DNA of 64,000 bases, taken from NCBI GenBank assembly GCA_963920705.1, contig OY987227.1:7233602-7297601 (forward strand). The letters are read 5' to 3'. Shown here in pieces: positions 10,644 to 21,994 of the stretch (positions are counted from its first letter, which is position 1; the number at the start of each line of letters is the position of its first letter). Source of the stretch: Odiellus spinosus. Lineage: Eukaryota; Arthropoda; Arachnida; Opiliones; Phalangiidae. The notes beneath the pieces are model-generated. The model saw only the letters and a program-made list of their open reading frames with translations, was not told the DNA's origin and did no database searches. Both the position numbers and the translations under genes were made by a program.

Positions 10644-13392
10644 TTTCTGTTGAGGGGTTCTCCTAGTACGGAAAATTTACCGTACCATTCGAGCTCGAGG
10701 AACAATAGCGGATCGTGGAACTGAAAATCGCGGTTCTACTAGTACGGAAGACCGAGGTTTAGGGGTTCTCCTAGTACGGAAGATGGACAATAGTAACATT
10801 TTCCCTACTGAAAAAAATGGGCTATAGTACAGAAGACCGATGTACAGAAAATTGTACAGAAAATGAAAAATAAATTTATACTAGTATTTCCCGAGATAAA
10901 ACGAACGAATTCTAAGGCGCGATAGGAGACATGTATGACCAGCCCTAAAAGCATTCGCAATATTACGTCTGGTTTTTCAGATGTTCTGAATATTTGAGTA
11001 AATAAGTGGGACGGTTGTAAAGTTTTTAGTTTAGACTCGAGCCTAGCTATACTTCTCTATTTTTGTTCGAGTGCATTTTGCAAAGTATAGCTGTAGCCGA
11101 GGCGAATTAAAACCCGTGTTAAATAGCAAAGGGAATAAAAGTAGATTTTCCGAACTGCACGCGACTCGGAAACACATTTCTTCGGAAAGTATACGAATTT
11201 AGACTTTCCATTATCTCCAAGAAACAGATTTTGTCAATAAACACCGAGGATAAACAGCAATGGGGATAATATTAACTCTGTCAATAACACTTTCACCACT
11301 TTTTGAAGCTGGAACCAAACCTAATTTGATCATGTAAAATTTCTCATTATCGTAAATATTTTGATTTAGTACTACAAAATTAAATCAGAAATTTTAATTT
11401 TATTTTATAATGTAATATAGTGCTTAGTATTTAAAATTCATAATGATGGCAGCGATACTCGCAATTAGCCGAAACTAGTCGGGTTGTTTTTATTTATTGC
11501 TTTTAAATAAAATGAAAATAGTGCACTAAGAATTCTTTGTATAAATTTTAATTTTTAATTATTTAAAATTCATCTTCAGACGAGCTATCTGAATCATTTC
11601 TTGAAATAAAATAATTGGCGCAATCACTTGGAGGACATTTGGACAGCATTCCCCAAATCATGAACCGAATCTGGAAATGGAATTGGTCCCTAAGGTTATA
11701 AGAACACAAAGCCTGGCTGCCCAAATAGGGGAGAGACCTATCCTTACGAACTAGGCCATTCAAATAGAGTAATTTACGACCTTTCCACCCGGTGTCTATA
11801 AAGAGAGATAACATTTTCGGGAGGGGTCGGCGTCCACGATCTGAGGGTAAGCGGACAACCACCCTGGCCGCTTTTTGTAATTAGTGCCATATGCGGAGTA
11901 AAAAATAATGTTATGGCACCGCAGTGGATTTGACTACGTCCGTTCTGTGACATATTGATACATGTGCCATGGCTTTATAATTTCTCTTCTAAGAAACTTT
12001 TTGAAGTTATAAGTGTCGCTACTTCGCCTCCCGCTTTCAAATCAATACACTACGTCTCTCCCGAATTACTCTACTTGAATAACCTACACTTCGTAAGGAT
12101 AGGTCACGAGACCAACTCTTCTCTCCCCTAGTTGGGCAGCCAGGCTTTGTGTTCTTAGAACCTCGGGGACTACTTCCATTTTCAGATTCGGTTCATGATT
12201 TAATCAGGTTATGAAATATGGGGAATGCTGTCCAAATGACCTCCAAGTGATTGCGCCAATTCTTCTATTTCAAGAAATGATTCAGATAGCTCATCTGAAG
12301 ATGAATTTTAAATACTAAGCACTATATTACAATAGAAAATAAAATAAAATTTCTGATTCAATTTTGTAGTACTAAATCTAAATATTTACGATATTGAGGA
12401 ATTTTACATGATCATATATATTAGGTTTGGTTCCAGCTTCAAAAAGTGGTAAAAGTGTTATTGACAGAGTTCATATTTTGCCCATTGGTGTTTATTGTCA
12501 AAATCTGTTTCTTGGAGATAGTGGAAAGTCTCCTACTCTCCGATTGAATGTGTTTCCGAGTCATTCATCTCGGCTACAGCTATACTTTTCAAAATGCACT
12601 CGAACAAAAATAGAGAAATATAGGGAAGCCCGAGTCAAAACTAAAAACTTTCAAACCGTCCCACTTCTTTACGCAAAGTTTCTTACCCGTCGCGATTTTG
12701 AAAAGAATTCCGCCGTCAGTCCGTTCGTCTTTTAAGAGTTAATGCGCCCAATTATGCTGTGGTTGAATTTATAAACTACCCTTGTACTAGCTACCTCTCG
12801 CTACCTATAATAACGCTTGTATGAGCAAATACTATGAGCAGAGTGCATGCTTTGTCTGAATGTCCCAGGGGACCAATTATAACGATCGAGAGCGGGAGCC
12901 CTCCTAACCTAAAAATTGGGCCTAGCTGGTATTCCACGAAGAGCATTATACTAGGCTCTCAGTCTAAAAGAATATTAACTCGATTAGAAATGGCTTGAAG
13001 GTGCATTCACGTGCGCTGCCTATTACGGATGAGATCAACGAAATATTCAGAACATCTGAAAAACTGGATGTAATATTGCGAATGCTTTTAGGGCTGGTCA
13101 TACATGTCTCCTATCGCGCCTTAGAATTCGTTCGTTTTATCTCGGGAAATACTAGTATAAATTTCTTTTTCATTTTCTGTACAATTTTCTGTACATCGGT
13201 CTTCTGTACCATAGCCCATTTTTTTCAGTAAGGAAAATGTTACTATTGTCCATCTTCCGTACTAGGAGAACCCCTAAACCTCGGTCTTCCGTACTAGTAG
13301 AACCGCGATTTTCAGTTCCACGATCCGCTTTTGTTCCTCGAGCTCGAATGGTACGGTAAATTTTCCGTACTAGGAGAACCCCTCAACAGAAA
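10644..13392. mobile_element. 2.7-kb foldback DNA element
   Basis: Two long inverted arms (about 10644-11775 and 12075-13392) surround a loop of about 300 bases. The outer ends read TTTCTGTTGAGGGGTTCTCC and its complement. Just inside each end the motif GGTTCTCCTAGTACGG is repeated with small changes (10656, 10732, 10764 on the left). Such subterminal repeats are typical of foldback elements and of transposase-binding sites. A 99-residue minus-strand frame at 11563-11862 ends in an acidic serine-rich tail and may be the remnant of a parental protein, but I recognise no domain. I found no clear target-site duplication. Confidence 0.85.
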
Positions 13393-13412
13393 AATTCAAC
13401 CGGGGAACTAGT

Positions 13413-13510
13413 CGAGGGGTCAGACACTCTTGAATTCGCTGTACACCTGAGTTCAGCTTTGATAGTGCAAAGATTTTGTACACCCGAGTTCGCGAGTGTC
13501 TGCCCCCTCG
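13413..13510. mobile_element. 98-bp MITE, family D, with 8-bp target duplication
   Basis: The ends CGAGGGGTCAGACACTC and GAGTGTCTGCCCCCTCG are inverted repeats. A perfect 8-bp direct repeat GAACTAGT flanks the element at 13405-13412 and 13511-13518, as made by hAT- or P-type transposases. A second copy is split by the foldback element at 19.5-22.0 kb and a truncated third lies at 38711-38764. Confidence 0.9.
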
Positions 13511-13719
13511 GAACTAGTATAACTAAAATAAAATAACGTCTAGTAAAAAGTTTGCCCCTGTATGTTAGCATCCCCTTGGACACCGGCGCGCGACGGTTGT
13601 AACACTTTTACAGGCGCAAATTGAAAATAGCCGTGATAATTTCATTTCCCAATCTGGGATCCTAAATTTCTCAATAATAAAACATATATTTTCAATGTGT
13701 TCCTATAAATTTCTATAAT

Positions 13720-13821
13720 TTATCTGCTGTCACCAATGCGTAAACCGATAGCACCATTAGAAAGAAGACATTCCCTAGATTAATTTAAAATAATAAAATT
13801 GACACGAGCCACTCGTTGAAG

Positions 13822-13866
<45 letters not shown>

Positions 13867-15127
13867 TTAATAATAATAATGTTTATTGACAAGAAGATTA
13901 TTCCGCTACTACTAGAAATATAATCCAAAAATTACCCCTCTCTTAAAATGGCCGTAACTTTTCTCTATCACCTAGGCATAAACCGATAGCACCATTAGAA
14001 AGAAGACATTCACTAGGTTATTTTAAAATAATAAATTTGACATGAGCCACTCGTTAAAGATAATTCCGCCACTGATAGAAATCGAGCAAAAACCCAAAAA
14101 TGACCCCTATCTTAAAATGGCCGAAACTTTTCTATACTATCACCTATGCATAAACCGATAGCACCATTAGAAAATAGACATTCCCTAGATTATTTTAAAA
14201 CCATAAAAGTTACATAAGCCACTCGTTAAAGATTATTCCGCCACTGATAGAAATAGAGAAAAAATTAAAAAATTACCCCTTTCTTAAAATGGCCGTAACC
14301 TTTCTCTTCTATCACCTAGGCATAAACCGATAGCACCATTAGAAAGAAGACATTCCCTAGGTTATTTTAAAATAATAAATTTGACATGAGCCACTCGTTA
14401 AAGATAATTCGGCCACTGATAGAAATCGAGCAAAAAACCCAAAAATGACCCCTATCTTAAAATGGCCGAAACTTTTCTTTACTATCATCTAGGCATAAAC
14501 CGATAGCACCATTAGATATAAGATAGTCGCTAGGTTATTTTAAAATGATAAAATTTACATGAGCCACTCGTTAAAGATAATTCCGCCACAGATAGAAATC
14601 GAGCAAAAACCTAAAAATGACCCCTATCTTAAAATGGCCGTAAACTCTCTCTACTATCACCTAGGCATAAACCGATAGCACCATTAGAAAGAAGACATTC
14701 GCTATGTTATTTTAAAATAATAAATTGGACATGAGCCACTCGTTAAAAATAATTCCGCCACTGATAGAAATCGAGAAAAACCCAAAAATGACCCCTATCT
14801 TAAAATGGCCGTAACCTTTCTCTACTAGCACCTAGGCATAAACCGATAGCACCATTAGAAAGAAGACATTCCTTAGGTTATTTTAAAATAATAAAAATGA
14901 CATGAGCCACTCGTTAATGATAATTTCGCCACTGATAGAAATCGAGCAAAAATCGAAAAGTTACCCCTATCTTAAAATGGCCGTAACTTTTCCCTGCTAT
15001 CACATAGGCGCAAACCGAAAACACCATTAGAAAGAAGGCATTCTCTAGATTAATTTAAAATAATAAAATTAACATGAGCCACTCATTAAAGATTATTCCG
15101 CCACTGATAGAAATCGAGCAAATATGC
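13720..15127 (+). repeat. array of eight 172-bp satellite-like repeats
   Basis: The motif CCGATAGCACCATTAGAA recurs at 13745, 13983, 14155, 14327, 14500, 14672, 14843 and (altered) 15015. From the second copy on the spacing is 171-173 bases. The first interval is 238 because a microsatellite expanded within the unit. Each unit also holds CACTCGTTAAAGATAATTC- and CTTAAAATGGCCG-like segments. The unit length is close to one nucleosome repeat. There is no coding potential. Confidence 0.95.
13822..13880 (+). repeat. AAT trinucleotide microsatellite
   Basis: About 19 copies of AAT/ATA with one interruption, lying inside the first unit of the 172-bp array and accounting for its greater length. A smaller ATT run lies in the syntaxin-18 gene at about 7151-7180. 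Confidence 0.9.
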
Positions 15128-15926
15128 AGTGTCCACATTTATTATCATTTCTCGTATATTTTCATATATTTTATTATAAGTTGAACCAAAATTCCTTTGA
15201 AAAGCGTATATTATGTATAACTTCATATTTCAAAGATATTTTCCTATAATTTCAATAGTAATTTTCTTATATTTTCCTATAATTCTTAAAACATTATTCG
15301 TATAAGTTCCTATAAATCGATTATGAATTTCCTAATATATATCCCTATAATCTTTTTTTTTTGGTCAGCCTGAGAGTTAGTTTTTCTCATTTGCATAATT
15401 AATTTTGGTCAAAATCCAAATGGACGTTCAAAATTCAAACATTTTTGATCTTTATTAGAGAGTAGGACCTTTCGTTGAATATTTTCTTTACATTATTTTA
15501 GTTCCTTTTAAGATTTAACCTCGGTGTAGACACTCTATAGGAGTGTTAAAAACTAGATTTATAGCTCCCCTCGTTTTAATCTATTAAAAAGCGCTAGATA
15601 AAAGCGAAATTCGGAAGCGAAAGCGACACCTTTGACCTTTTTATGTATAAATATCACTCGGTATTGATGTTAAGGAGTAAGGTTTCAAAAGAGAGAGAAA
15701 AAAAAAAAAAGAAAACACCCCAAAAAATCCTGCTTACCACACGGGCAAGACACGTTTTTTAGGAGTCCCCTGGGGTAGTTTAGAGGCGAAATTATCTTTC
15801 AACGAAACCCAAAACAGATCCTAAAATCTTAGATCATCGTGATAATACTAAAGCTGATGATGATACGAGGGTTTAAGATAAAATCTTAGGTTTTAGGTGA
15901 AGTTGCGCAAAAATGACGTATTAGGG
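15128..15926. other. AT-rich spacer without a recognisable gene
   Basis: The first part is rich in TTTCCTATA-like motifs, resembling the interior of the elements at 15.9 and 18.4 kb. A segment near 15365 (GGTCAGCCTGAGAG) looks like a decayed end of the same family. Nothing else was identified. Confidence 0.4.
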
Positions 15927-16290
15927 TTAGTGACCAGACTTCCTATATTTTCCTATTTTTCAATGCCTTCCTATAAATTCCTATAATTGAAAGTTTTCTC
16001 CTATATTTTCCTATTATACTTTTTTCGGTAATCAGGTTGTTAATTTTCAAATAAAACTATAATTTAAAACTTCTGAAAAATAAAAAATTCCCACCTAAGG
16101 CATCAAAAACAGGTGAGATTAAGGTTTTATAGAAAATCAAAAATGTTATAATTTTTTTTCCTATAAATTCGCTGTTATTCATCAAATATTTTCCTATATA
16201 TTCGTAATTATCCTATATTTCCTTTTTAGATTTTTAATGCTATTCCCTATTTTTCCTAAAAATTTTCAAGTTTTTTCCCTGGTCACCCTG
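15927..16290. mobile_element. hAT-like MITE, family E, copy 1 (decayed)
   Basis: The left end reads GGGTTAGTGACCAGACTTCC and the right end CCCTGGTCACCCTG. They are imperfect inverted repeats of the CAGGGTGACCAG type seen better at 18352-18992. The interior is made of TTTCCTATA motifs. Confidence 0.65.
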
Positions 16291-16409
16291 AGACTTTAAA
16301 ATCAATTTAAAGTGGCCATGTCACTCATTTCTCATTAAAATTAAATGCAAATTGAGTATTATCAATTTCCCCGCTACATTTAAAAAAAATTCCGGTTTTA
16401 ATTGATTCA

Positions 16410-16792
16410 CAGGGTTGCCACAGGTCAGGGAAAACAGGGAAAAGTCAGGGAATTTGAAAATGAACCAAAAAAGTCAGGGAATTTTAAAATATTTTAAAAA
16501 GTCAGGGAATTTAAAAATCTTTCAAGAAGCCAGAAAATTACAATAATTATCTGCGGAAAAGATTTTAAGCTGACTGTGACAGTTGTATAGATTAGAACAA
16601 AAATATGCGTGCAAAAGGTTTGGTGAACACAATTGCAAAAATTGTAGGGCTTTTTATGAAAAATATATCGGCCGAGGAAAATACAGACAAATTAGAATTA
16701 GCTGAAACAGTCAGGGAAAATCGTTGGAAAAGGTCAGGGAAAAACCTGGAAAAGTCAGGTAATTTGAATCTGAAAAAACTGTGGCAACCCTG
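16410..16792. mobile_element. 383-bp hAT-like MITE with near 8-bp target repeat
   Basis: The element begins CAGGGTTGCCACAG and ends CTGTGGCAACCCTG, a perfect 14-bp inverted repeat. The flanks TTGATTCA and TTGAAACA match at six of eight positions, consistent with an old 8-bp duplication of the hAT superfamily. The interior repeats GTCAGGGAA-like motifs. Reading frames inside it are not supported as genes. Confidence 0.85.
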
Positions 16793-18101
16793 TTGAAACA
16801 ATTTTACGTATAGACCAACATTAAACAAAGTTTTGGCTAGAGCTCGGAATCGGATAACGAATAACTTCGGATATCCATTGATAACTAGGCTTTTTTCAGA
16901 TATTTTAATCTCGGATAAATTGTTAATATAAACCCCCAAATTATATAAACAAATCAAATGGATACTAATTATACGGAGATAAAATTTGAAGCTTGATTAA
17001 TAAAAACAAAATTACGCCTTTATTCGAACGGATAACGCGAAGATAAAAATACGACGTTTCTCGAAATCCGTGTAGAATGAAATTTAATAATTAAATTTTA
17101 ATCTAAATCCAAAGGAACAACGACTAAATTACTACATTCTAGCTTCGAGATCTCAATTTGGGTTAAAATTCGCCAAGAAACTCGAGTTTCAAATTTTCTT
17201 ATCGGCGAATGAATAACTCGCATCAATTTCATATAACAATGAGTATCAATAAAAAGTTTGCCTTACATTCGGGTATACGTTAACTCGATTAAGAAATGTG
17301 TCTTTTTTTAAATCTAATTGACATTCACGATGTTCTTATTCAATTAACAAAAGTTATACGAATTCCGAGCTCTAGTTTTGGCCCACCCAAGGTTTGATGT
17401 TTCACGAAAGTTTATTTTAACTATCGACGCTAATTTGTAATAATACCGTTGGCGAATAAATTAAATTAACGTGAGACAGAGTCGACTTCTAAACAACTCT
17501 ATAACATATTTCACCTTGTTTTGACAACGCGTACAAAGCCGGGTAACTCCTTTGTCTCAATAAGCATCTAGATTCAAAGTAGGTCTAAATACGTCTTAGC
17601 TTCCGCTGCCAATTCTAGTAGAAATTCACCAACCCCGGTTCATTGAAGTAGACGTAATTTAGTTGGGTATATTTTGGGGGTGGAAAATTCTCTGATTAGG
17701 GAAACCTTTCGTTTTCATCTACCTTGCTTAGTATATACGTAGAAGTTTTGGCCCGGGTAGAGGGAATACAGTCGTTGTCATCGCTGGCCTATTAATTACT
17801 CGGCTTACGAAGACCAGGCCGCGGCTCCCAACGAAAGCCAATAGCCAGAGACGGCCTTTCACGCTAGAAGCGGAAATTACTCCCAAATTCTTTCGCTAGC
17901 GTCTTGTTTACGTTGAGGTGAAAACACGCTAAAGTAAACGGAAAAAGATAGCTACCGGATACATTTTACCTAATAACACCTATTCCCATTTTTACTATTG
18001 TTCGTTTTTTCGCTTCTATAAACATTCTAAAAGCATTTAATTGGATGATTTTTACATACTTCACTTTGTTAAAAAAAACAAAAAACTCTGACCATATAAG
18101 T
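16793..18101. other. gene-free stretch, GC-richer centre
   Basis: I see no protein-coding exon. About 17600-17930 is more GC-rich and less repetitive than its surroundings and may be a conserved regulatory block, though there is no direct evidence. Confidence 0.3.
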
Positions 18102-18268
18102 CGTGTTCACACTAGAGACTTTCAATCCGTTTTTAACCATTTTAGAAAGGTCAAATTGTAAAATTTTGAGGTAAACTCTAAAGACTCTATGTCGAAATAT
18201 ATAATTATTATCCTGAAAAGTTGATTTGAAGATTCAAAACGGATTCAAAGTCTCTATTGTGAACGTAG
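18102..18268. mobile_element. short inverted-repeat MITE, family F-like
   Basis: The left end GTGTTCACACTAGAGACTTT and the right end AAAGTCTCTATTGTGAACG are imperfect inverted repeats, with AATCCGTTTT/AAAACGGATT further in. The GTTCA(C/T)ACTAGA end resembles the element at 23988-24262. Confidence 0.65.
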
Positions 18269-18351
18269 CTATTATAATATCATTAAAACCATAAGCCGAA
18301 TTAATAGGCTTATGTTAAAAAGTTAAAAGAAAATGTAAAATATTTTAATAC

Positions 18352-18992
18352 CAGGGTGACCAGACTTTCTATTTTTTAATGCCTTCCTATAAATTCCTAT
18401 ATTTGGAGGTTTTCTCCTATATTTTCCTATTCTTTCACTTTCTTCGGTTTTCAGGTAAATTCATTTTCAAATGAAAGTATAATTTAAAATTTCTCGAAAA
18501 TAAAAGAATTCCCATCAAAGGCATCGAGTCAAAAACAGAAGAGATTAAGATTTTCAAGAAAATTGAAAAGCAATAAATATGTGGTAAAAATGTTAATCAA
18601 CACCATGTTAAAAGATATCCTATTTTTTCCTATAAATTCTCTGTTATTTATCCTATTTTTCCTATAAATTCTCTGTTATTTATCCTATTTTTTCCTATAA
18701 CTTCTCTGTTATTTATCCTCTTTTTTCCTATAAATTCTGTTATTTATCATATTTTTTCCTATAAATTCTCTGTTATCATATTTTTTCCTATAAACTCTCT
18801 GTTATTTATCATATTTTTTTATTAAATTCTCTGTTATTTATCCTATTTTTTCCTATATTTTCGTTATTATTTATCCTATATTCCTATAATTTAAAATTTT
18901 CAATCTTATTGTCTCCTATATTTCCTATAATTTTAAATTTTAAATCTTATTTTCTCCTATTCACTTTTCACGTTTTTTTCGCTGGTCACCCT
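18352..18992. mobile_element. hAT-like MITE, family E, copy 2, internally repetitive
   Basis: It begins CAGGGTGACCAGACTT and ends CTGGTCACCCTG. Inside, a unit close to TTTCCTATAAATTCTCTG with TTATTTATCC is repeated about eight times at roughly 31-base spacing (about 18610-18870). The flanks share only TAATA, so the target duplication is not certain. Confidence 0.75.
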
Positions 18993-19466
18993 GTAATAGT
19001 TATTTTTTAAACAAATCGGATATTAAAAAATTAGAATATCTTTTGAATTATATTAAGAAAACCTTAGAAGGTCTGATCATTTCACGTAATCGGTATACAA
19101 ATACGTAAATTACGCGGTGATTTACCGTTTCAGACTAATTTATTCACAAAATGATTTATATTTGTGGTAATTTACCGCGTAAATTACCAGGTTAAATTTC
19201 AGGTTTATAACTCTAGTACAATCCTGTAGTTTTGACTGTACTAAAATAGATTACGTTACTGAGTTTAGAATTACCATAGGTTGTAATCAGTTACGAAAAA
19301 GAGGTTCTCGTTAAACCTCGTTTTCAATCAGGTAACATTTCGAGGGGTCAGACACTCTTGAATTCGCTGTATACCTGAGTTCAGCTTTGACAGTGTATTG
19401 AGTTCGAACTCTTATGAACTCTGAGTTCAGCTTTGATAGTACAAAGAGTTAAAATATTTTTTACAC

Positions 19467-21965
19467 GGGTCATTCCATGGGAAATCGACCAGTCATGACA
19501 CCATGGGTCAGCCGATTTTCATGAAACTTTCAACATATGTTTAGACACCCAAAATAACAAGTTATCCAAAGTATTGGCCAAATATTTTGATTAGAGCGAC
19601 TTTTACAGCGATTTGAAAAAAAGCCTGATTTTCGGTTTTCGCCGTTGCCCTTTTCGATAGCTTTCAGAAAAGTTTTAATATTTAAATTTTGAATAAAGCT
19701 ACACTCTCGCAAATTTAACGCCTTATATAAAATGAAGCGACAAACACGATGGTGTAAAATTCGAAAACCTACGATGAATAGATCTTTCGTAATTGACGTC
19801 TAAACTCAAAAAAAAAAAAAAAAAAAAAATCGGGGGAGTCCCTTCTATGGCCCGTGGTCAAAAAGGTGCAACTTGAATTTTTAGAAAATGGACATTTTTC
19901 AATAGCTTTTGGCGAGGGCTTTCAGAAGCTTTGGGTCCTTTCGACCGAATTCCCATTCGACCGAACCCAATCCCATTCGACCGAAAAACCCGCGCTTTGG
20001 CGGTTTTTAAAATTTTTGGGGTATTTCCAAGGTATAACCTAACCTAACCTAACCTAACCTTTCAAATAAATATTATTTAAAACTGCATTATTGTACTTTT
20101 TTTTACTACCGTTTACGTACGAAGAGCCTAGCTTAACAAAAGTTCCATTCAACGTATTACATATATAATTATGAATTAAATTTTTGAATTTATTAGCCCA
20201 TTCGGTCGACTGGGAAGAAACCTTTTTCCCAGCCCAATGGGCTAGAAATTGCAGCTATTCGGCCGAATGGGATTTCGTTCATATGGGAATTCGGTCGAAA
20301 GAGCATATACCCTTTCGCTATATAATAATATTGATATAGATATTTGGGTCCTAAGAGGAGTTTTTTTGTTTCAAAAAATTAAAATAATGTTTTTTTAGTT
20401 TTTTTGCATATATTTAATATAATGTATACAAAAAAATACGTGCAAATTATTATTATTTTTTTAAAAAAGGTAGTTTGCCTTTTTTAATTCTTTTGATGAA
20501 ATTTTAATAATTAAGCCAAATTTAATGTTAAGGGTCGTCTGTTATGTTTTTTCTTAAATATTTGCGATTATAATTAAATTTTACGTTTTAAAGAAAATTT
20601 AACATATCTGTCACTTCAGACATCCGAAATCATAACAGTTCTTTCTGGGTCTTTGTTCACAAAGACATTTTTGATATTATATCTGATACTTCAGCCATCC
20701 GAAATCATAACATGTCCTTCTGGGTCTTTGTTCACAAAGACATTTTTGATGTATGTACCTTTCTCGAAGAACTTTGACGACCCCAAAAAAAAAAAAAATT
20801 ACTTCTCTTGTACGTGACATTATGCTTCACCAGAGGTATATAATAACCCCCTTCGGGGGGAAGTATGAAAGGTAGGCAAAATCGACGAACAACGAGTGCC
20901 CGGCGTAAATCGCGGCGGATCGACACACCGCTTTACTCCCAAAAAATAGTTACACCATTTTGAACCTCACTAAATATTCCCTACGCGCACTTCCGGAACT
21001 TGCGAGCTGAAGTCAACCTTCGACTCCATTTTAACAGACAGCCTGACTCCTGAGACAGGAAGCTCTAAACACAAATCGAGCCGTCTTGTTTATACAAAGA
21101 CCATTTACTAGAGTAGCGACATTGAGAAGTCCAGCGCGAGATAGTGGCCTAGATAGTCAGCAGCGGGCTCTTGTTGTTCGTGATTTTTAGCATTGGTAGT
21201 ATAGGGGCTTTCATACTTCCCCCCGAAGGGGGTTATTATATACCTCTGGTTTCACACAATGTTACGTTCCCTTGAGCTGTGTATTGTGTAAAGTAGCAGA
21301 CCCTTCATTAATTTGCAGAAAACCAAGCAAAGTTTTCAAAATTTCATCAAAAGAATTAAAAAAGGCAAACTACCTTTTAAAAAAAATAATTTGCACGTAT
21401 TTTTTTGTATACATTATATTAAATAGATGCAAAAAAATAAAAAAACATTATTTTAATTAAAAAAAAAAAAACTCCTCTTAGGACCCAAATAACTATATCA
21501 ATATTATTATATTCTGAAAGCCCTTGCCAAAATATTTTGAAAAATGTCCATTTTCTAAAAATTCAAGTCGCACCTTTTTGACCACTGGCCATAAAAGGGA
21601 CCCCCCCGATTTTTTTTTTTTTTTTTTAGTTTAGACGTCAATTACGAAAGATCTATTCATCGTAGGTTTTCGAATTTTACACCATCGTGTTTGTCGCTTC
21701 ATTTTGTATATGGCGTTAAATTTGCGAGAGTGTAGCTTTATTCAAAATTTAAATATTAAAACTTTTCTGAAAGCTACTGAAAAGGGCAACGGCGAAAACC
21801 GAAAATCAGGCTTTTTTTCAAATCGCTGTAAAAGTCGCTCTAATCAAAATATTTGGCCAATACTTTGGATAACTTGTTATTTTGGGTGTCTAAACATATG
21901 TTGAAAGTTTCATAAAAATCGGCTGACCCATGGTGTCATGACTGGTCGATTTCCCATGGAATGGT
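19467..21965. mobile_element. 2.5-kb foldback element nested in a MITE
   Basis: The outer arms match as inverted repeats from CATTCCATGGGAAATCGACC inward. Both encode the same 60-residue frame in opposite directions (19530-19712 minus, 21704-21904 plus), which is only the arm sequence read twice. Matching inner arms include CTTCGGGGGGAAGTATGAAA near 20851 and its complement near 21208. The loop is at about 20910-21160. The left arm is longer because it carries a nested element (19938-20301) and a direct duplication of about 75 bases (20605-20750). No transposase frame is visible. Confidence 0.85.
19938..20301. mobile_element. MITE nested in the left foldback arm
   Basis: The ends CTTTCGACCGAATTCCC and GGGAATTCGGTCGAAAG are perfect 17-bp inverted repeats, and CATTCGACCGAA motifs recur inside the left end. 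The matching place in the right arm (about 21515) lacks this sequence, so it is an insertion into one arm. It contains five AACCT units at 20036-20060. Confidence 0.8.
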
Positions 21966-21994
21966 ACCTGAGTTCGCGAGTGTCTGCCACCTCG

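Larger units (their letters stand above)
19341..21994. mobile_element. MITE family D copy 2, split by a foldback element
   Basis: The left part starts CGAGGGGTCAGACACTC at 19341 and the right part ends GAGTGTCTGCCACCTCG at 21994. Joined, they correspond to the 98-bp element at 13413-13510 with a slightly longer middle. The intervening sequence is the foldback element entered separately, so this MITE is the older insertion. Confidence 0.85.

Noticed and set aside
20036-20060. AACCT run as an interstitial telomere
   Set aside because: Only five units, inside a MITE; too short to call telomeric.
19530-21904. The same 60-residue peptide encoded twice in opposite directions
   Set aside because: It is the foldback arm read on both sides; no initiation context, domain or length consistent with a gene.
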